DNA of 30,377 nucleotides from a virus. Shown here one piece after another: positions 1 through 6,488 of the stretch (its first letter is position 1; the number at the start of each line of letters is the position of its first letter). A program made the translations under genes and the position numbers. The stretch covers positions 1 to 30,377 of IMG/VR virus record IMGVR_UViG_3300043395_002360; one strand, 5' to 3'. The notes beneath the pieces are model-generated. The model was not told the DNA's origin, did no database searches, and was given only the letters and a program-made list of their open reading frames with translations.

Positions 1-732
1 TTATCACAAACAGATCAAAAGAAACGATCAAGGCAACTTGCTGATTTGATACTTGCTGAATGGTCGGCGGAGGCTAGAAGTTCGCTTAAAGGCAATATTC
101 AACAAAGCTATCTTAGATCACTCTCTATCAATCAAGCTGATGAAAATGGTATCTCTGTTAGTTTACCTAAGCCGGGGCAAAGTGCAACGCTTGCCCTTAT
201 GTATGAACTTGGAATGGGACCCGGTGGCATAGGGACGACGGGGCCTTATGATATGCGTAAATTCATGCTACAAGAGAAAACAAGAAACATACGAAGAGAT
301 AAAAAAGGTAACTTATATTTAAATGTTCCCTTTAAAAAGAGCGCAAAGAAACTACAATCTGAGAATGAAGATGTATATAAGAAAGCTAAGAAACTTGCAC
401 CTATGATCTCTTTTCATGCAAACGCGGGGAATGTAACACCCCAAGGAAGCCCAAGAGGAGCAAAAGGGAATCAATTGCCCCGCGGGTTGGTTGCTAAAAA
501 AGCCCCTCATCACGCAGTAGATATTTATGCAGGTATGAGAAGGCAAGCAAGCACATACTCAAACAAACAAGGCAAAACAACCACACAAACAAGCGGTTAT
601 ATTACTTGGCGCCGTATGACACTTGACCAAAAAGCGCCTAAGTGGATGCACCCCGGCATCAAGCCCTTGAACTTGGCTGATCGTGTTTTTAACGTGTTGC
701 CTCAACTCATTGATGAAGTTTATGGATATTAG
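1..732 (+). CDS. Neck / tail-completion-like protein, 5' end outside window
   Basis: The reading frame is open from base 1, so the gene begins before the window; an internal TTG near 46 is not needed as a start. At least 243 residues are visible. The protein is basic, and a Gly-rich stretch (ELGMGPGGIGTTGPYD, roughly residues 70-85 of the visible part) resembles the central loop of HK97-gp10-like and Mu-gpG-like tail-completion proteins. Its place directly before a second neck-type gene and the tail sheath fits a role at the head-tail joint. The family assignment is by position and general look, not by a diagnostic motif. Confidence 0.5.
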   Translation, partial: LSQTDQKKRSRQLADLILAEWSAEARSSLKGNIQQSYLRSLSINQADENGISVSLPKPGQSATLALMYELGMGPGGIGTTGPYDMRKFMLQEKTRNIRRDKKGNLYLNVPFKKSAKKLQSENEDVYKKAKKLAPMISFHANAGNVTPQGSPRGAKGNQLPRGLVAKKAPHHAVDIYAGMRRQASTYSNKQGKTTTQTSGYITWRRMTLDQKAPKWMHPGIKPLNLADRVFNVLPQLIDEVYGY

Positions 733-735
733 ACT

Positions 736-1380
736 ATGTTCGATTTATTACTACTTGAAACCCTGCATAATGGTTTTGAATACTACCTACAAAACAAGCC
801 CGCATTTAAAGCGTTGTTCTTTGGTTTAAAGGATGCCACGCTTGAATCTTGGTTCTCTTTATTCGTTGCTCAAAAGCCTGTGTTTCGTGCAAGGTATGCA
901 CAAGGCACAGCACAAGCCCCCATGATTACCGTTTTGACGGGTCAAGAGGATGTACAAGATAAGTTCATGGGAAAAACTGAATATAGAGATACCGATGGCC
1001 GTTTAGTCGTGGGTTATAATGTTTCAGAGAATGCACAAGTCGTCATACTTGCCAAATCCCCCGAACTTGCAAGAATTTACTTTATTGTGTTGCGTGCATG
1101 CTTTGAACAAGGCGCAAGGGCAATTATGAAAGCGGGTTACTCTCAAACCGCCTATGAGGGTACAACGCTACTTGACCCCGAAGAGGAATTATCTAGTGAA
1201 GAATTGGGGATATATGTTCGCAAGATGAATTTTAGTGCAAGTTATCCCGTTCAGATTAAACTAACAAAAGAAGCAGAGTTTGGGGATCAACCCACCTACT
1301 CAAGCATTGATGATTTGCTAATTTTAGCAAGGGATCAAGAAAAGAATGGGATTACGGGCGGGGTTACCCCAGAAACTTAA
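736..1380 (+). CDS. Probable tail terminator / neck protein
   Basis: This 214-residue protein starts three bases after the preceding stop, with only a weak ribosome site, so translational coupling is likely. It is a mixed alpha/beta protein without signal peptide or membrane segment. Segments such as DGRLVVGYNVSENAQVVILA followed by a helix are consistent with neck or tail-terminator proteins that cap the tail tube before head joining. It lies immediately before the sheath gene, the usual place for such proteins in contractile-tailed phages. I do not recognise a family motif, so the function rests on gene order. Confidence 0.4.
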   Translation: MFDLLLLETLHNGFEYYLQNKPAFKALFFGLKDATLESWFSLFVAQKPVFRARYAQGTAQAPMITVLTGQEDVQDKFMGKTEYRDTDGRLVVGYNVSENAQVVILAKSPELARIYFIVLRACFEQGARAIMKAGYSQTAYEGTTLLDPEEELSSEELGIYVRKMNFSASYPVQIKLTKEAEFGDQPTYSSIDDLLILARDQEKNGITGGVTPET

Positions 1381-1411
1381 GAAAAAATACAAAAATAACT
1401 TTAGATTATTT

Positions 1412-1440
1412 TATACTATGAAAGAAAGATGAGATAGGAG
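1412..1440 (+). promoter_or_regulatory. Possible -10 element and ribosome site before tail sheath
   Basis: The 67-bp gap before the sheath gene holds TATACT at 1412-1417 and a good Shine-Dalgarno AGGAG at 1436-1440, eight bases before the ATG at 1448. No TTGACA-like -35 is seen at the proper distance, so if this is a promoter it may be a late or activator-dependent one. The ribosome site is solid; the promoter is weak. Confidence 0.3.
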
Positions 1441-1447
1441 TTCACAT

Positions 1448-3388
1448 ATGCCAAGTTCATTAAACTTAAATGGCCTAAAGATATACAAACCCGGCGTTTA
1501 TGCTACTGTAGATGCAAGCGCTTTAGGTGGTCAAAATACAAGCACAGGCAATGTTTGCTTAGTTGGTGCTTTTCCTAGTTTTGAAGCTGACAATCCTCTA
1601 ACCTTTACAAGTGCAGGAGCGCTAAGGGATTATGACAGCACAGACAAAGAACTCGCATTACTTGGCAAACTTGCCTTTGCCCCTAGCGTTGACGCTCGTG
1701 TCCCCGCCGGCGCTAATTCTTTAACTTTGCTAAATGTTCAAACTTGCACACAAGCAAAATATGATCTAGTTAATGATACTGCTGATACTGTTGCCACCTT
1801 TGAGGCGTCCGTATGGGGCAATAAAGGAAACAATACTTATTTGACTTGTTCTTTTGACGGTGCATTTGATGTTACTTTAAACCGTAATGGCCTTGCAGAA
1901 GAATATTTAAATGTGACAAGCGGGGATGTTTGTTCTTTTGAATACACAGGCACAGCCCTATCAACTGCAAGCCTTGATCTTAGCGATACAAGTAATCTTG
2001 TAATCTCTTGGACTAAGACCGTTGATTTAAGTTCAAATAATGCTTCTGTAAATGTTACCGATATGAAAACAGTTGCGGGCTTAGGTTTCCAATTGGATGA
2101 AGCCCCCACGGGGAATGTTGTAATCGTGATTAGTGGTTATAATGTTGACGGTGTGGCAAGTACACAAACAATCACACTTAGCAATACTACTAAGGTAACA
2201 AGCAATGTTTTTACTCAAATCTATGGTTTAAGCATTACTAATACCGCAAAGGCGGGGCTTGTTCTCACAATTGACGGCGTGGCTTTTGATCTTGACCTCT
2301 CAACCTTTGAGAGTGCGGGGCATGTTGTTGAGTTTGTAAACCAAGCTAGCACAGATTATCATTTCACTGCAAACTATTTAGCAAGCAAACTATATGACGC
2401 AACAGTCTTAGATGGTTTTAGACTTGCACAAGACATTAAGGGCGTTGAGGCCGTTGTTACTGCAAACCTACAAGAACTTATTGACACTTTAGGCGTTTCT
2501 AAGGTGGTGTCTTTGGTTCGTGTTGGGACTGATGCTTGTGATGATTTTACTAATATCACAGGTACTTTCTTAGTCGGTGGTAACCAAACTCTTCCCGTCT
2601 TAAATGATTGGAAATCTTCCCTCGAATTGATTGAAACAAGTGACATTCAAATCATTGTGCCTTGGTCAAGTGATGTAGATATTCACAAAGCAATTCTTGA
2701 CCATTGCACAAAGTCCGCCTTGGCAGGTAGTGAAAGAAATGCTTGGGTCGGTGCTAGTGCTAATCAATCAATCACAAATATTAAAGATAATTGGGTTAAA
2801 GCTCTCAATAATAGAAACATTGCTATTGTTGGGCAAAGTGTCAAAGTTGTTAATCCTCAAGGTATTATTCAAACTCTTGAACCTAAATATCTTGCTTTGA
2901 TTTGTGCTTGTATGCAAGCCGGTACACCAGTCGCAACACCTTTAACTAGAAAACGCCCCGATGTCGTGGATGTGCTTGGTTCTTGGATTGCAAATAGAGA
3001 TGTAACAGATGCAATCAAAGCGGGCATTTGTGCTTTAACTTCCGATAATCAAGGTTGGCGCATTGAACGATCTGTCACTACTTGGATTAAAGACAATAAC
3101 CCCGTTTACTCTGAAGTATCGGCAAATGAGAGTATTAATACAAGCGTAAGGGATCTTAGAAACGCACTAGATATTTACATAGGTGATAGAAATCTCAATG
3201 TAACCAGTGCAAGAATTTTAGGCATTGTTTCCGCCCGCCTTGATCAACAAGTCTTGAATGGTGTAATCAAAGCATATAAGAACATCGTACTAGAGAACAT
3301 TGGTGACACTCTCAAGGTGAATTACACCGTTGCATCAGTAGAACCTTTGAACTTTATCGCAATTACTGCCAGCGTTAGCAGATTTTAA
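1448..3388 (+). CDS. Tail sheath protein
   Basis: This 646-residue protein forms the contractile outer tube of the tail. The C-terminal third is typical of myovirus sheath proteins: a segment around VATPLTRKRPDVVDVLGSW, then a stretch with NQGWRIERSVTTW, then IGDRNLNVTSARILGIVSARLDQ and a terminal beta strand ending in VSRF, as expected for strand-exchange arms of sheath subunits. The N-terminus (KIYKPGVYATVDAS) is also sheath-like. A beta-rich insertion near residues 110-300 would be a surface domain. It is followed 13 bases later by the tube gene, the canonical pair. The start has an AGGAG ribosome site. Confidence 0.9.
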   Translation: MPSSLNLNGLKIYKPGVYATVDASALGGQNTSTGNVCLVGAFPSFEADNPLTFTSAGALRDYDSTDKELALLGKLAFAPSVDARVPAGANSLTLLNVQTCTQAKYDLVNDTADTVATFEASVWGNKGNNTYLTCSFDGAFDVTLNRNGLAEEYLNVTSGDVCSFEYTGTALSTASLDLSDTSNLVISWTKTVDLSSNNASVNVTDMKTVAGLGFQLDEAPTGNVVIVISGYNVDGVASTQTITLSNTTKVTSNVFTQIYGLSITNTAKAGLVLTIDGVAFDLDLSTFESAGHVVEFVNQASTDYHFTANYLASKLYDATVLDGFRLAQDIKGVEAVVTANLQELIDTLGVSKVVSLVRVGTDACDDFTNITGTFLVGGNQTLPVLNDWKSSLELIETSDIQIIVPWSSDVDIHKAILDHCTKSALAGSERNAWVGASANQSITNIKDNWVKALNNRNIAIVGQSVKVVNPQGIIQTLEPKYLALICACMQAGTPVATPLTRKRPDVVDVLGSWIANRDVTDAIKAGICALTSDNQGWRIERSVTTWIKDNNPVYSEVSANESINTSVRDLRNALDIYIGDRNLNVTSARILGIVSARLDQQVLNGVIKAYKNIVLENIGDTLKVNYTVASVEPLNFIAITASVSRF

Positions 3389-3401
3389 AGGAGCTTAGAA
3401 A

Positions 3402-3839
3402 ATGGAAAAAGTCTTTAGTGGTGCAAGAGCAAAGTTATATTTTAATACAGCTTTGGGGCAAGTAGAGGCCGGATTCGCTACCGGTATTAGTGTCAATGAG
3501 AATCATACTCTACAACGTGTCAATGTGCTTGGAAACCTTGATTCAGAAGAAATCATCCCTACCTCTCGTTCAGTGGATGTTCGTTGCGATTTGGTTCGTA
3601 TTAGCGGGCGATCACTTCGTCAATTGGGCATTTGGCCTAAAGGTTCAACTGTTGATGTTCTTAGCTTCCCTGAACTCACCATAGTTGTCTATGATGGAGT
3701 GGAGAATAAGATCGTTGCTCAAATTGAAGGTGCAAGATGTGAAACAAGATCATTTCAAGTTCAAGCGGGGGCGATCGTTTCAGAGAATGCAAGTTTCCAA
3801 GCAAAACGATTAAAAGATGAAGCTGATCTTGTTTTGTAG
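3402..3839 (+). CDS. Tail tube protein
   Basis: This 145-residue protein lies directly downstream of the sheath gene and has the size and beta-rich make-up of a myovirus inner tail tube subunit. The pattern ARAKLYF, then GFATGISVNENHTLQRVNVLG, and a C-terminal strand pair around ARCETRSFQVQAGAIVSENASFQAKRL is like short tube proteins that build hexameric rings. An AAGGAG site seven or eight bases upstream fixes the ATG. Gene order sheath-tube supports the call strongly. Confidence 0.8.
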   Translation: MEKVFSGARAKLYFNTALGQVEAGFATGISVNENHTLQRVNVLGNLDSEEIIPTSRSVDVRCDLVRISGRSLRQLGIWPKGSTVDVLSFPELTIVVYDGVENKIVAQIEGARCETRSFQVQAGAIVSENASFQAKRLKDEADLVL

Positions 3840-3847
3840 GTTGTAAA

Positions 3848-4084
3848 ATGGAAACACAAGCAACCACCGAGCAAATTGATGTAAATCAAGAGATCAACCA
3901 ATTACAAGGGTTAGTCAAGGCAACAAATAATAACTTGCCTGTTGCTCTTGCGATCTTCATCGCGTTACTCATCGTCAAGTTTAAGCAGTCTGAACGCAAA
4001 CAAATTGATTGTGAAAAGGTTACTACGGACTTAACAAAACGAATTGAAAAACTAGAAGAAAAGATTAAAGAACAAAATTACTAA
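3848..4084 (+). CDS. Small membrane-anchored coiled-coil protein, unknown function
   Basis: The 78-residue product has a polar N-terminus (1-27), one clear hydrophobic segment (about 30-47, LPVALAIFIALLIVKF) and a charged helical C-terminus (about 48-78) with heptad-like spacing. This topology is seen in small phage membrane proteins, including some holin-like ones, but no family motif is visible. It is the last plus-strand gene before the opposite-strand methyltransferase block, and its 3' end overlaps the methyltransferase 3' end by 20 bp tail-to-tail. The ribosome site is poor. A role in tail assembly or lysis would be guesswork. Confidence 0.6.
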   Translation: METQATTEQIDVNQEINQLQGLVKATNNNLPVALAIFIALLIVKFKQSERKQIDCEKVTTDLTKRIEKLEEKIKEQNY

Positions 4085-5294
4085 ACAATGTTCTAAATGC
4101 AATTTCAGCGGTCGCAGGTACTACACCATTGCCTAACATTGCTATCTCATCATTGACACTTGAAAAACTATAACACAATCTTTCATAGTCCAACCAATCG
4201 GAAGCCCCATTAGCATCTCCACCCATCTCGGATTGATCATATATTTGTTCTCTTTGGGGTTCTGATCGTTCAACTCCCTCAATTCCTTCATCGTTTTGTT
4301 GTTCGTATTGTGTAACTTGTTGAATGTTTCTTTGTGTACTTGCCACGTCAATTTCTGATCGCCCCTGTCCTCGCCCGTCTTGCGGGGTTTGATTGGGATG
4401 TTCATCGTTGTATCTCCAAAATCCGACTTTGTTGGCGTTATCCATGATAGTTCGGATGAGCGTTCTAGGTGGTTCGTATTCTCGTTGTTCTCGATCTCGT
4501 CCACTTGGGAGGGCAATAGATTCGGATTCGATTGTTGCAAGTTCTCCAATTCCCTTAGTAAATCTTTGTAATATGAAGGTTTCACCACCATCGGAAGATC
4601 GTTTCTCACAAGTCGAATTTTCTGATTTTCGATATACAATATTTGTTTTGTCTTGTCGTGTAGTGTGTTCCCCTTTACTACTGTTTTGAAAGTATTCGGA
4701 AAATCGCGCAAGTTCAGAATTTGTAATATCTTTTCTTTTTCCCAAGATGAACACACGTTGTCGTCTATGGGGTAGGCCTGTTTCTCGCGCCGTGAACAAT
4801 CCCCACTCAACTGAGTAACCAATTCTTTCCAACTCTCTACAGACATGGAGCAAAACAGGCGTCCCTTTTGGATCATCTCCCCAATCTGATCGGAGTGTAC
4901 TTGAGACGATTCCTCGTACATTTTCCAAGAAAACAAAGGCAGGTCTACATTTCTTAATTCCTTCTTTGATGAAGGGGAAGAGATGGCGGGGGTCTTCATC
5001 TCCAAGTCTAGATCCAGCATCGGAAAAAGGTTGACATGGGAATCCCCCACTGAGGAAATCCACTTTTCCAAGAAATTGCTCGAATGGGAAAGTTTTAAGG
5101 TTTGACCAAATAGGGCAGGGCGGCAAGATTCCGTTTTCCATTTTCGAAATAAGATTTTCGATTGCGTAAAGTTCGATTTCACAGTAAGCGACGGTTCGCA
5201 AGTTTGGCAAAATTCGGCTAAGTCCGAGATCAATACCTCCGTATCCTGTACATAAGGAGATATGATTAAATTTTTTGGTAGTATCCACATTCAT
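4065..5294 (-). CDS. DNA (cytosine-5-)-methyltransferase
   Basis: This 409-residue protein carries the ordered motifs of C5 cytosine methyltransferases: motif I (SLCTGYGGIDLGL, near 13-25), motif IV with the catalytic Cys in GGFPCQPFSDAG (C87), motif VI ENVRG (124-128), motif VIII HRRQRVF (176-182) and motif X GNGVVPATAEIAF (from 388). It transfers a methyl group from S-adenosylmethionine to cytosine, in phages usually to evade host restriction. The region between VIII and X (about 190-380), where target recognition should lie, is unusually polar and low in hydrophobic residues. The same DNA also encodes another long frame, which may explain that bias. Target sequence cannot be read from the protein. 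Likely co-transcribed with the gene at 5373-5708. Confidence 0.92.
   Translation of the reverse strand: MNVDTTKKFNHISLCTGYGGIDLGLSRILPNLRTVAYCEIELYAIENLISKMENGILPPCPIWSNLKTFPFEQFLGKVDFLSGGFPCQPFSDAGSRLGDEDPRHLFPFIKEGIKKCRPAFVFLENVRGIVSSTLRSDWGDDPKGTPVLLHVCRELERIGYSVEWGLFTARETGLPHRRQRVFILGKRKDITNSELARFSEYFQNSSKGEHTTRQDKTNIVYRKSENSTCEKRSSDGGETFILQRFTKGIGELATIESESIALPSGRDREQREYEPPRTLIRTIMDNANKVGFWRYNDEHPNQTPQDGRGQGRSEIDVASTQRNIQQVTQYEQQNDEGIEGVERSEPQREQIYDQSEMGGDANGASDWLDYERLCYSFSSVNDEIAMLGNGVVPATAEIAFRTLFSNFVL
4142..5290 (-). CDS. Overlapping frame inside methyltransferase gene; target-recognition-like protein candidate
   Basis: A second frame on the same strand, +1 to the methyltransferase, stays open for 382 codons from an ATG four bases after the methyltransferase ATG. 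Such length without stops is very unlikely by chance in AT-rich DNA. It reads GDSHVNLFP (82-90) across the DNA of the catalytic motif, ESWKELVTQLSGD (152-164), SSW (181-183), SWITPTKSD (281-289) and ends with NPRWVEMLMGLPIGWT (353-368). From memory, SSWPTP-like and NPRWVE-LMG-P-GWT motifs recur in many phage proteins labelled cytosine methyltransferase. It lacks the SAM-binding and PCQ motifs, so any role would be accessory. Whether it is translated separately, or by frameshift, is not shown by sequence. Confidence 0.6.
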   Translation of the reverse strand: MWILPKNLIISPYVQDTEVLISDLAEFCQTCEPSLTVKSNFTQSKILFRKWKTESCRPALFGQTLKLSHSSNFLEKWISSVGDSHVNLFPMLDLDLEMKTPAISSPSSKKELRNVDLPLFSWKMYEESSQVHSDQIGEMIQKGRLFCSMSVESWKELVTQLSGDCSRREKQAYPIDDNVCSSWEKEKILQILNLRDFPNTFKTVVKGNTLHDKTKQILYIENQKIRLVRNDLPMVVKPSYYKDLLRELENLQQSNPNLLPSQVDEIENNENTNHLERSSELSWITPTKSDFGDTTMNIPIKPRKTGEDRGDQKLTWQVHKETFNKLHNTNNKTMKELRELNDQNPKENKYMINPRWVEMLMGLPIGWTMKDCVIVFQVSMMR

Positions 5295-5372
5295 TTTTTT
5301 CTTTCGTAGATTGATTAATTGCGAAAATAGTATATAAGAACAAATAAACTTAAATAAAATTAAATTGTAAAA

Positions 5373-5708
5373 TTAGATATAAGAGATTTCTCTTTTAACT
5401 TGGTCAAGTGCTGATTCTAGCTTTGCTTTGTATTCATTGATCGCGCTTGTATATGCCCCAAGCAACCTATCAATCTTATGCTCTAAGTCCTCATAGGTGA
5501 CTACTTGCATACTTCCCATTTTAGTAAATTCGCTTGATTCGGTGGTTGAGAGGATATAAAGATATTCCGAGTTCATAGAACAATAAATAATGCGAATTTG
5601 TGTACAAGCATTCTTTTCTTTTACGACAAGTTCAAGTCTTTGACAGTCATATTCTACTAAGTAACCATTAGCTATTAGTAGATCGGTGCAAAATAATAAT
5701 GTCATCAT
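5373..5708 (-). CDS. Hypothetical protein of the methyltransferase block
   Basis: This 111-residue protein is not recognised. It begins with a hydrophobic stretch (MTLLFCTDLLIANGYLV), has a beta-like middle part with several Cys and Tyr, and ends in a charged amphipathic helix (about 75-111). It lies 78 bp upstream of the methyltransferase on the same strand and directly follows a consensus promoter, so it is the first gene of a two-gene minus-strand unit. The leader has an AAAGGA ribosome site at 5718-5723, nine bases before the ATG. Its position suggests a partner or passenger of the methyltransferase, but function is unknown. Confidence 0.65.
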   Translation of the reverse strand: MMTLLFCTDLLIANGYLVEYDCQRLELVVKEKNACTQIRIIYCSMNSEYLYILSTTESSEFTKMGSMQVVTYEDLEHKIDRLLGAYTSAINEYKAKLESALDQVKREISYI

Positions 5709-5777
5709 TTGCTAAAATCCTTTGTGATTGGTTAAGGTGCTTTGATAATAATTCATAGTTTTTACTTTGTCAATAAA
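5709..5777 (-). promoter_or_regulatory. Sigma70 promoter and leader of the methyltransferase block (copy A)
   Basis: On the minus strand TTGACA (5773-5768) is followed after 17 bp by TATTAT (5750-5745). The transcribed leader, from AAAGCACCTTAAC to the ribosome site and GGATTTTAGCAAATG, is almost identical to the leader of the DNA polymerase gene at 25757-25821. This is the only near-consensus promoter for the opposite-strand block inside the tail operon. Confidence 0.75.
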
Positions 5778-5796
5778 TTTTACAAATATTTATATT
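5767..5796 (+). promoter_or_regulatory. Possible divergent promoter for the downstream tail genes
   Basis: On the plus strand TTGTCA (5767-5772) is followed after 18 bp by TATATT (5791-5796). Its -35 overlaps the -35 of the opposite promoter (TTGTCAA/TTGACAA). It could restart transcription of the tail operon after the minus-strand insertion. The region is very AT-rich, so chance matches are possible. Confidence 0.4.
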
Positions 5797-5852
5797 TTCA
5801 ATTTATCATTGAAATGCTTAGAGTAACTAAGAACCTATGAAAGGAATTAAAA

Positions 5853-6281
5853 ATGGATTTAAGAAACTTGGTAACAGAAGAAGAGGCCATCAAGCCACTA
5901 GTAAAAAGAGAACTTCCCTTAATCGTGACGTATATTGATCCAGAGGGAGAACGGCATCAAGATACTTTGATTTCAAAAGTACCTGATGGCGATGGCAAAT
6001 TAATGATTGATCGCAAGATGGCAATGCTTGCAAGTGGTGCATGGGAAAATCTTAGTCCTATGGCAAAGCTACGCATTGAAGCAATCGCAACTTTAAGCGT
6101 TCAATTGGTTTCCCCCCCCGAATGGGTTAATAAGTGGGCGGTGATTGATGATGAACTTTTATTTGATTTGAGGGAGCAACTTGGCAAGCACGCCAACTTG
6201 TACTTTCGCCCAAACATTGGAAAGGGTGAAGGAGTTGAGGCGGTCGCAAGGGTGGCGATTTATTCAAAAGAGCTTGCCTAA
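5853..6281 (+). CDS. Tail assembly chaperone (gpG-like)
   Basis: A 142-residue protein located directly before an overlapping second frame and the tape measure gene, which is the standard place of tail assembly chaperones. It has a short beta-rich N-terminal part (LPLIVTYIDPEGERH), then a helical part with WENLSPMAKLRIEAIATLSVQLVSPPEWVNKW. Such proteins bind the tape measure during tail assembly and are not in the virion. An AAAGGA ribosome site lies eight or nine bases before the ATG. A C8 run occurs at 6112-6119 but does not lead into the second frame (see rejected items). Confidence 0.7.
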   Translation: MDLRNLVTEEEAIKPLVKRELPLIVTYIDPEGERHQDTLISKVPDGDGKLMIDRKMAMLASGAWENLSPMAKLRIEAIATLSVQLVSPPEWVNKWAVIDDELLFDLREQLGKHANLYFRPNIGKGEGVEAVARVAIYSKELA

Positions 6282-6486
6282 TTCGTTTCCAAACTCACAG
6301 TTTAACCCCATTTATTCGGTTCTTTCTGAAAATGATTACTTTGAAACATGGCTTTTATCCTTATCTGATGAAGATTATGATAAAATACAACCTAGATACA
6401 CAGTAAACCAAGATAAAACCATTAAGCATGAAAACCCAATTGATGATCAATGGGAAAAAGATTTTTGGGATAAAGAAAGGGGTTAA
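6172..6486 (+). CDS. Second tail assembly chaperone frame (gpGT-type extension)
   Basis: The frame +1 (equivalently -2) to the chaperone is open from 6172 to 6486 and overlaps it by about 110 bases. It then covers the remaining space up to the tape measure, whose ATG comes three bases after its stop. Its C-terminal part (SENDYFETWLLSLSDEDYDKI... ending KDFWDKERG) is acidic and helical, as in T-domains of tail chaperones. There is no ATG and no well-spaced ribosome site in the overlap, only TTG and GTG codons. Expression as a frameshift fusion with the preceding frame is therefore more likely than separate initiation. The exact slip site is not clear. Confidence 0.65.
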   Translation, partial: GSNLASTPTCTFAQTLERVKELRRSQGWRFIQKSLPNSFPNSQFNPIYSVLSENDYFETWLLSLSDEDYDKIQPRYTVNQDKTIKHENPIDDQWEKDFWDKERG

Positions 6487-6488
6487 AC

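Noticed and set aside
46-48. TTG at 46 as start of the first gene
   Set aside because: The frame is open to the window edge, so the gene is simply cut by the window.
4380-4689. Plus-strand frames opposite the methyltransferase gene
   Set aside because: Short, no ribosome site or motif, and located within a region already constrained by two minus-strand frames.
6112-6119. Run of eight C in the tail chaperone gene as a frameshift site
   Set aside because: Slipping into the +1/-2 frame meets TGA at 6142 and again at 6169, and the -1 frame meets TAA close by, so the run cannot feed the second chaperone frame.
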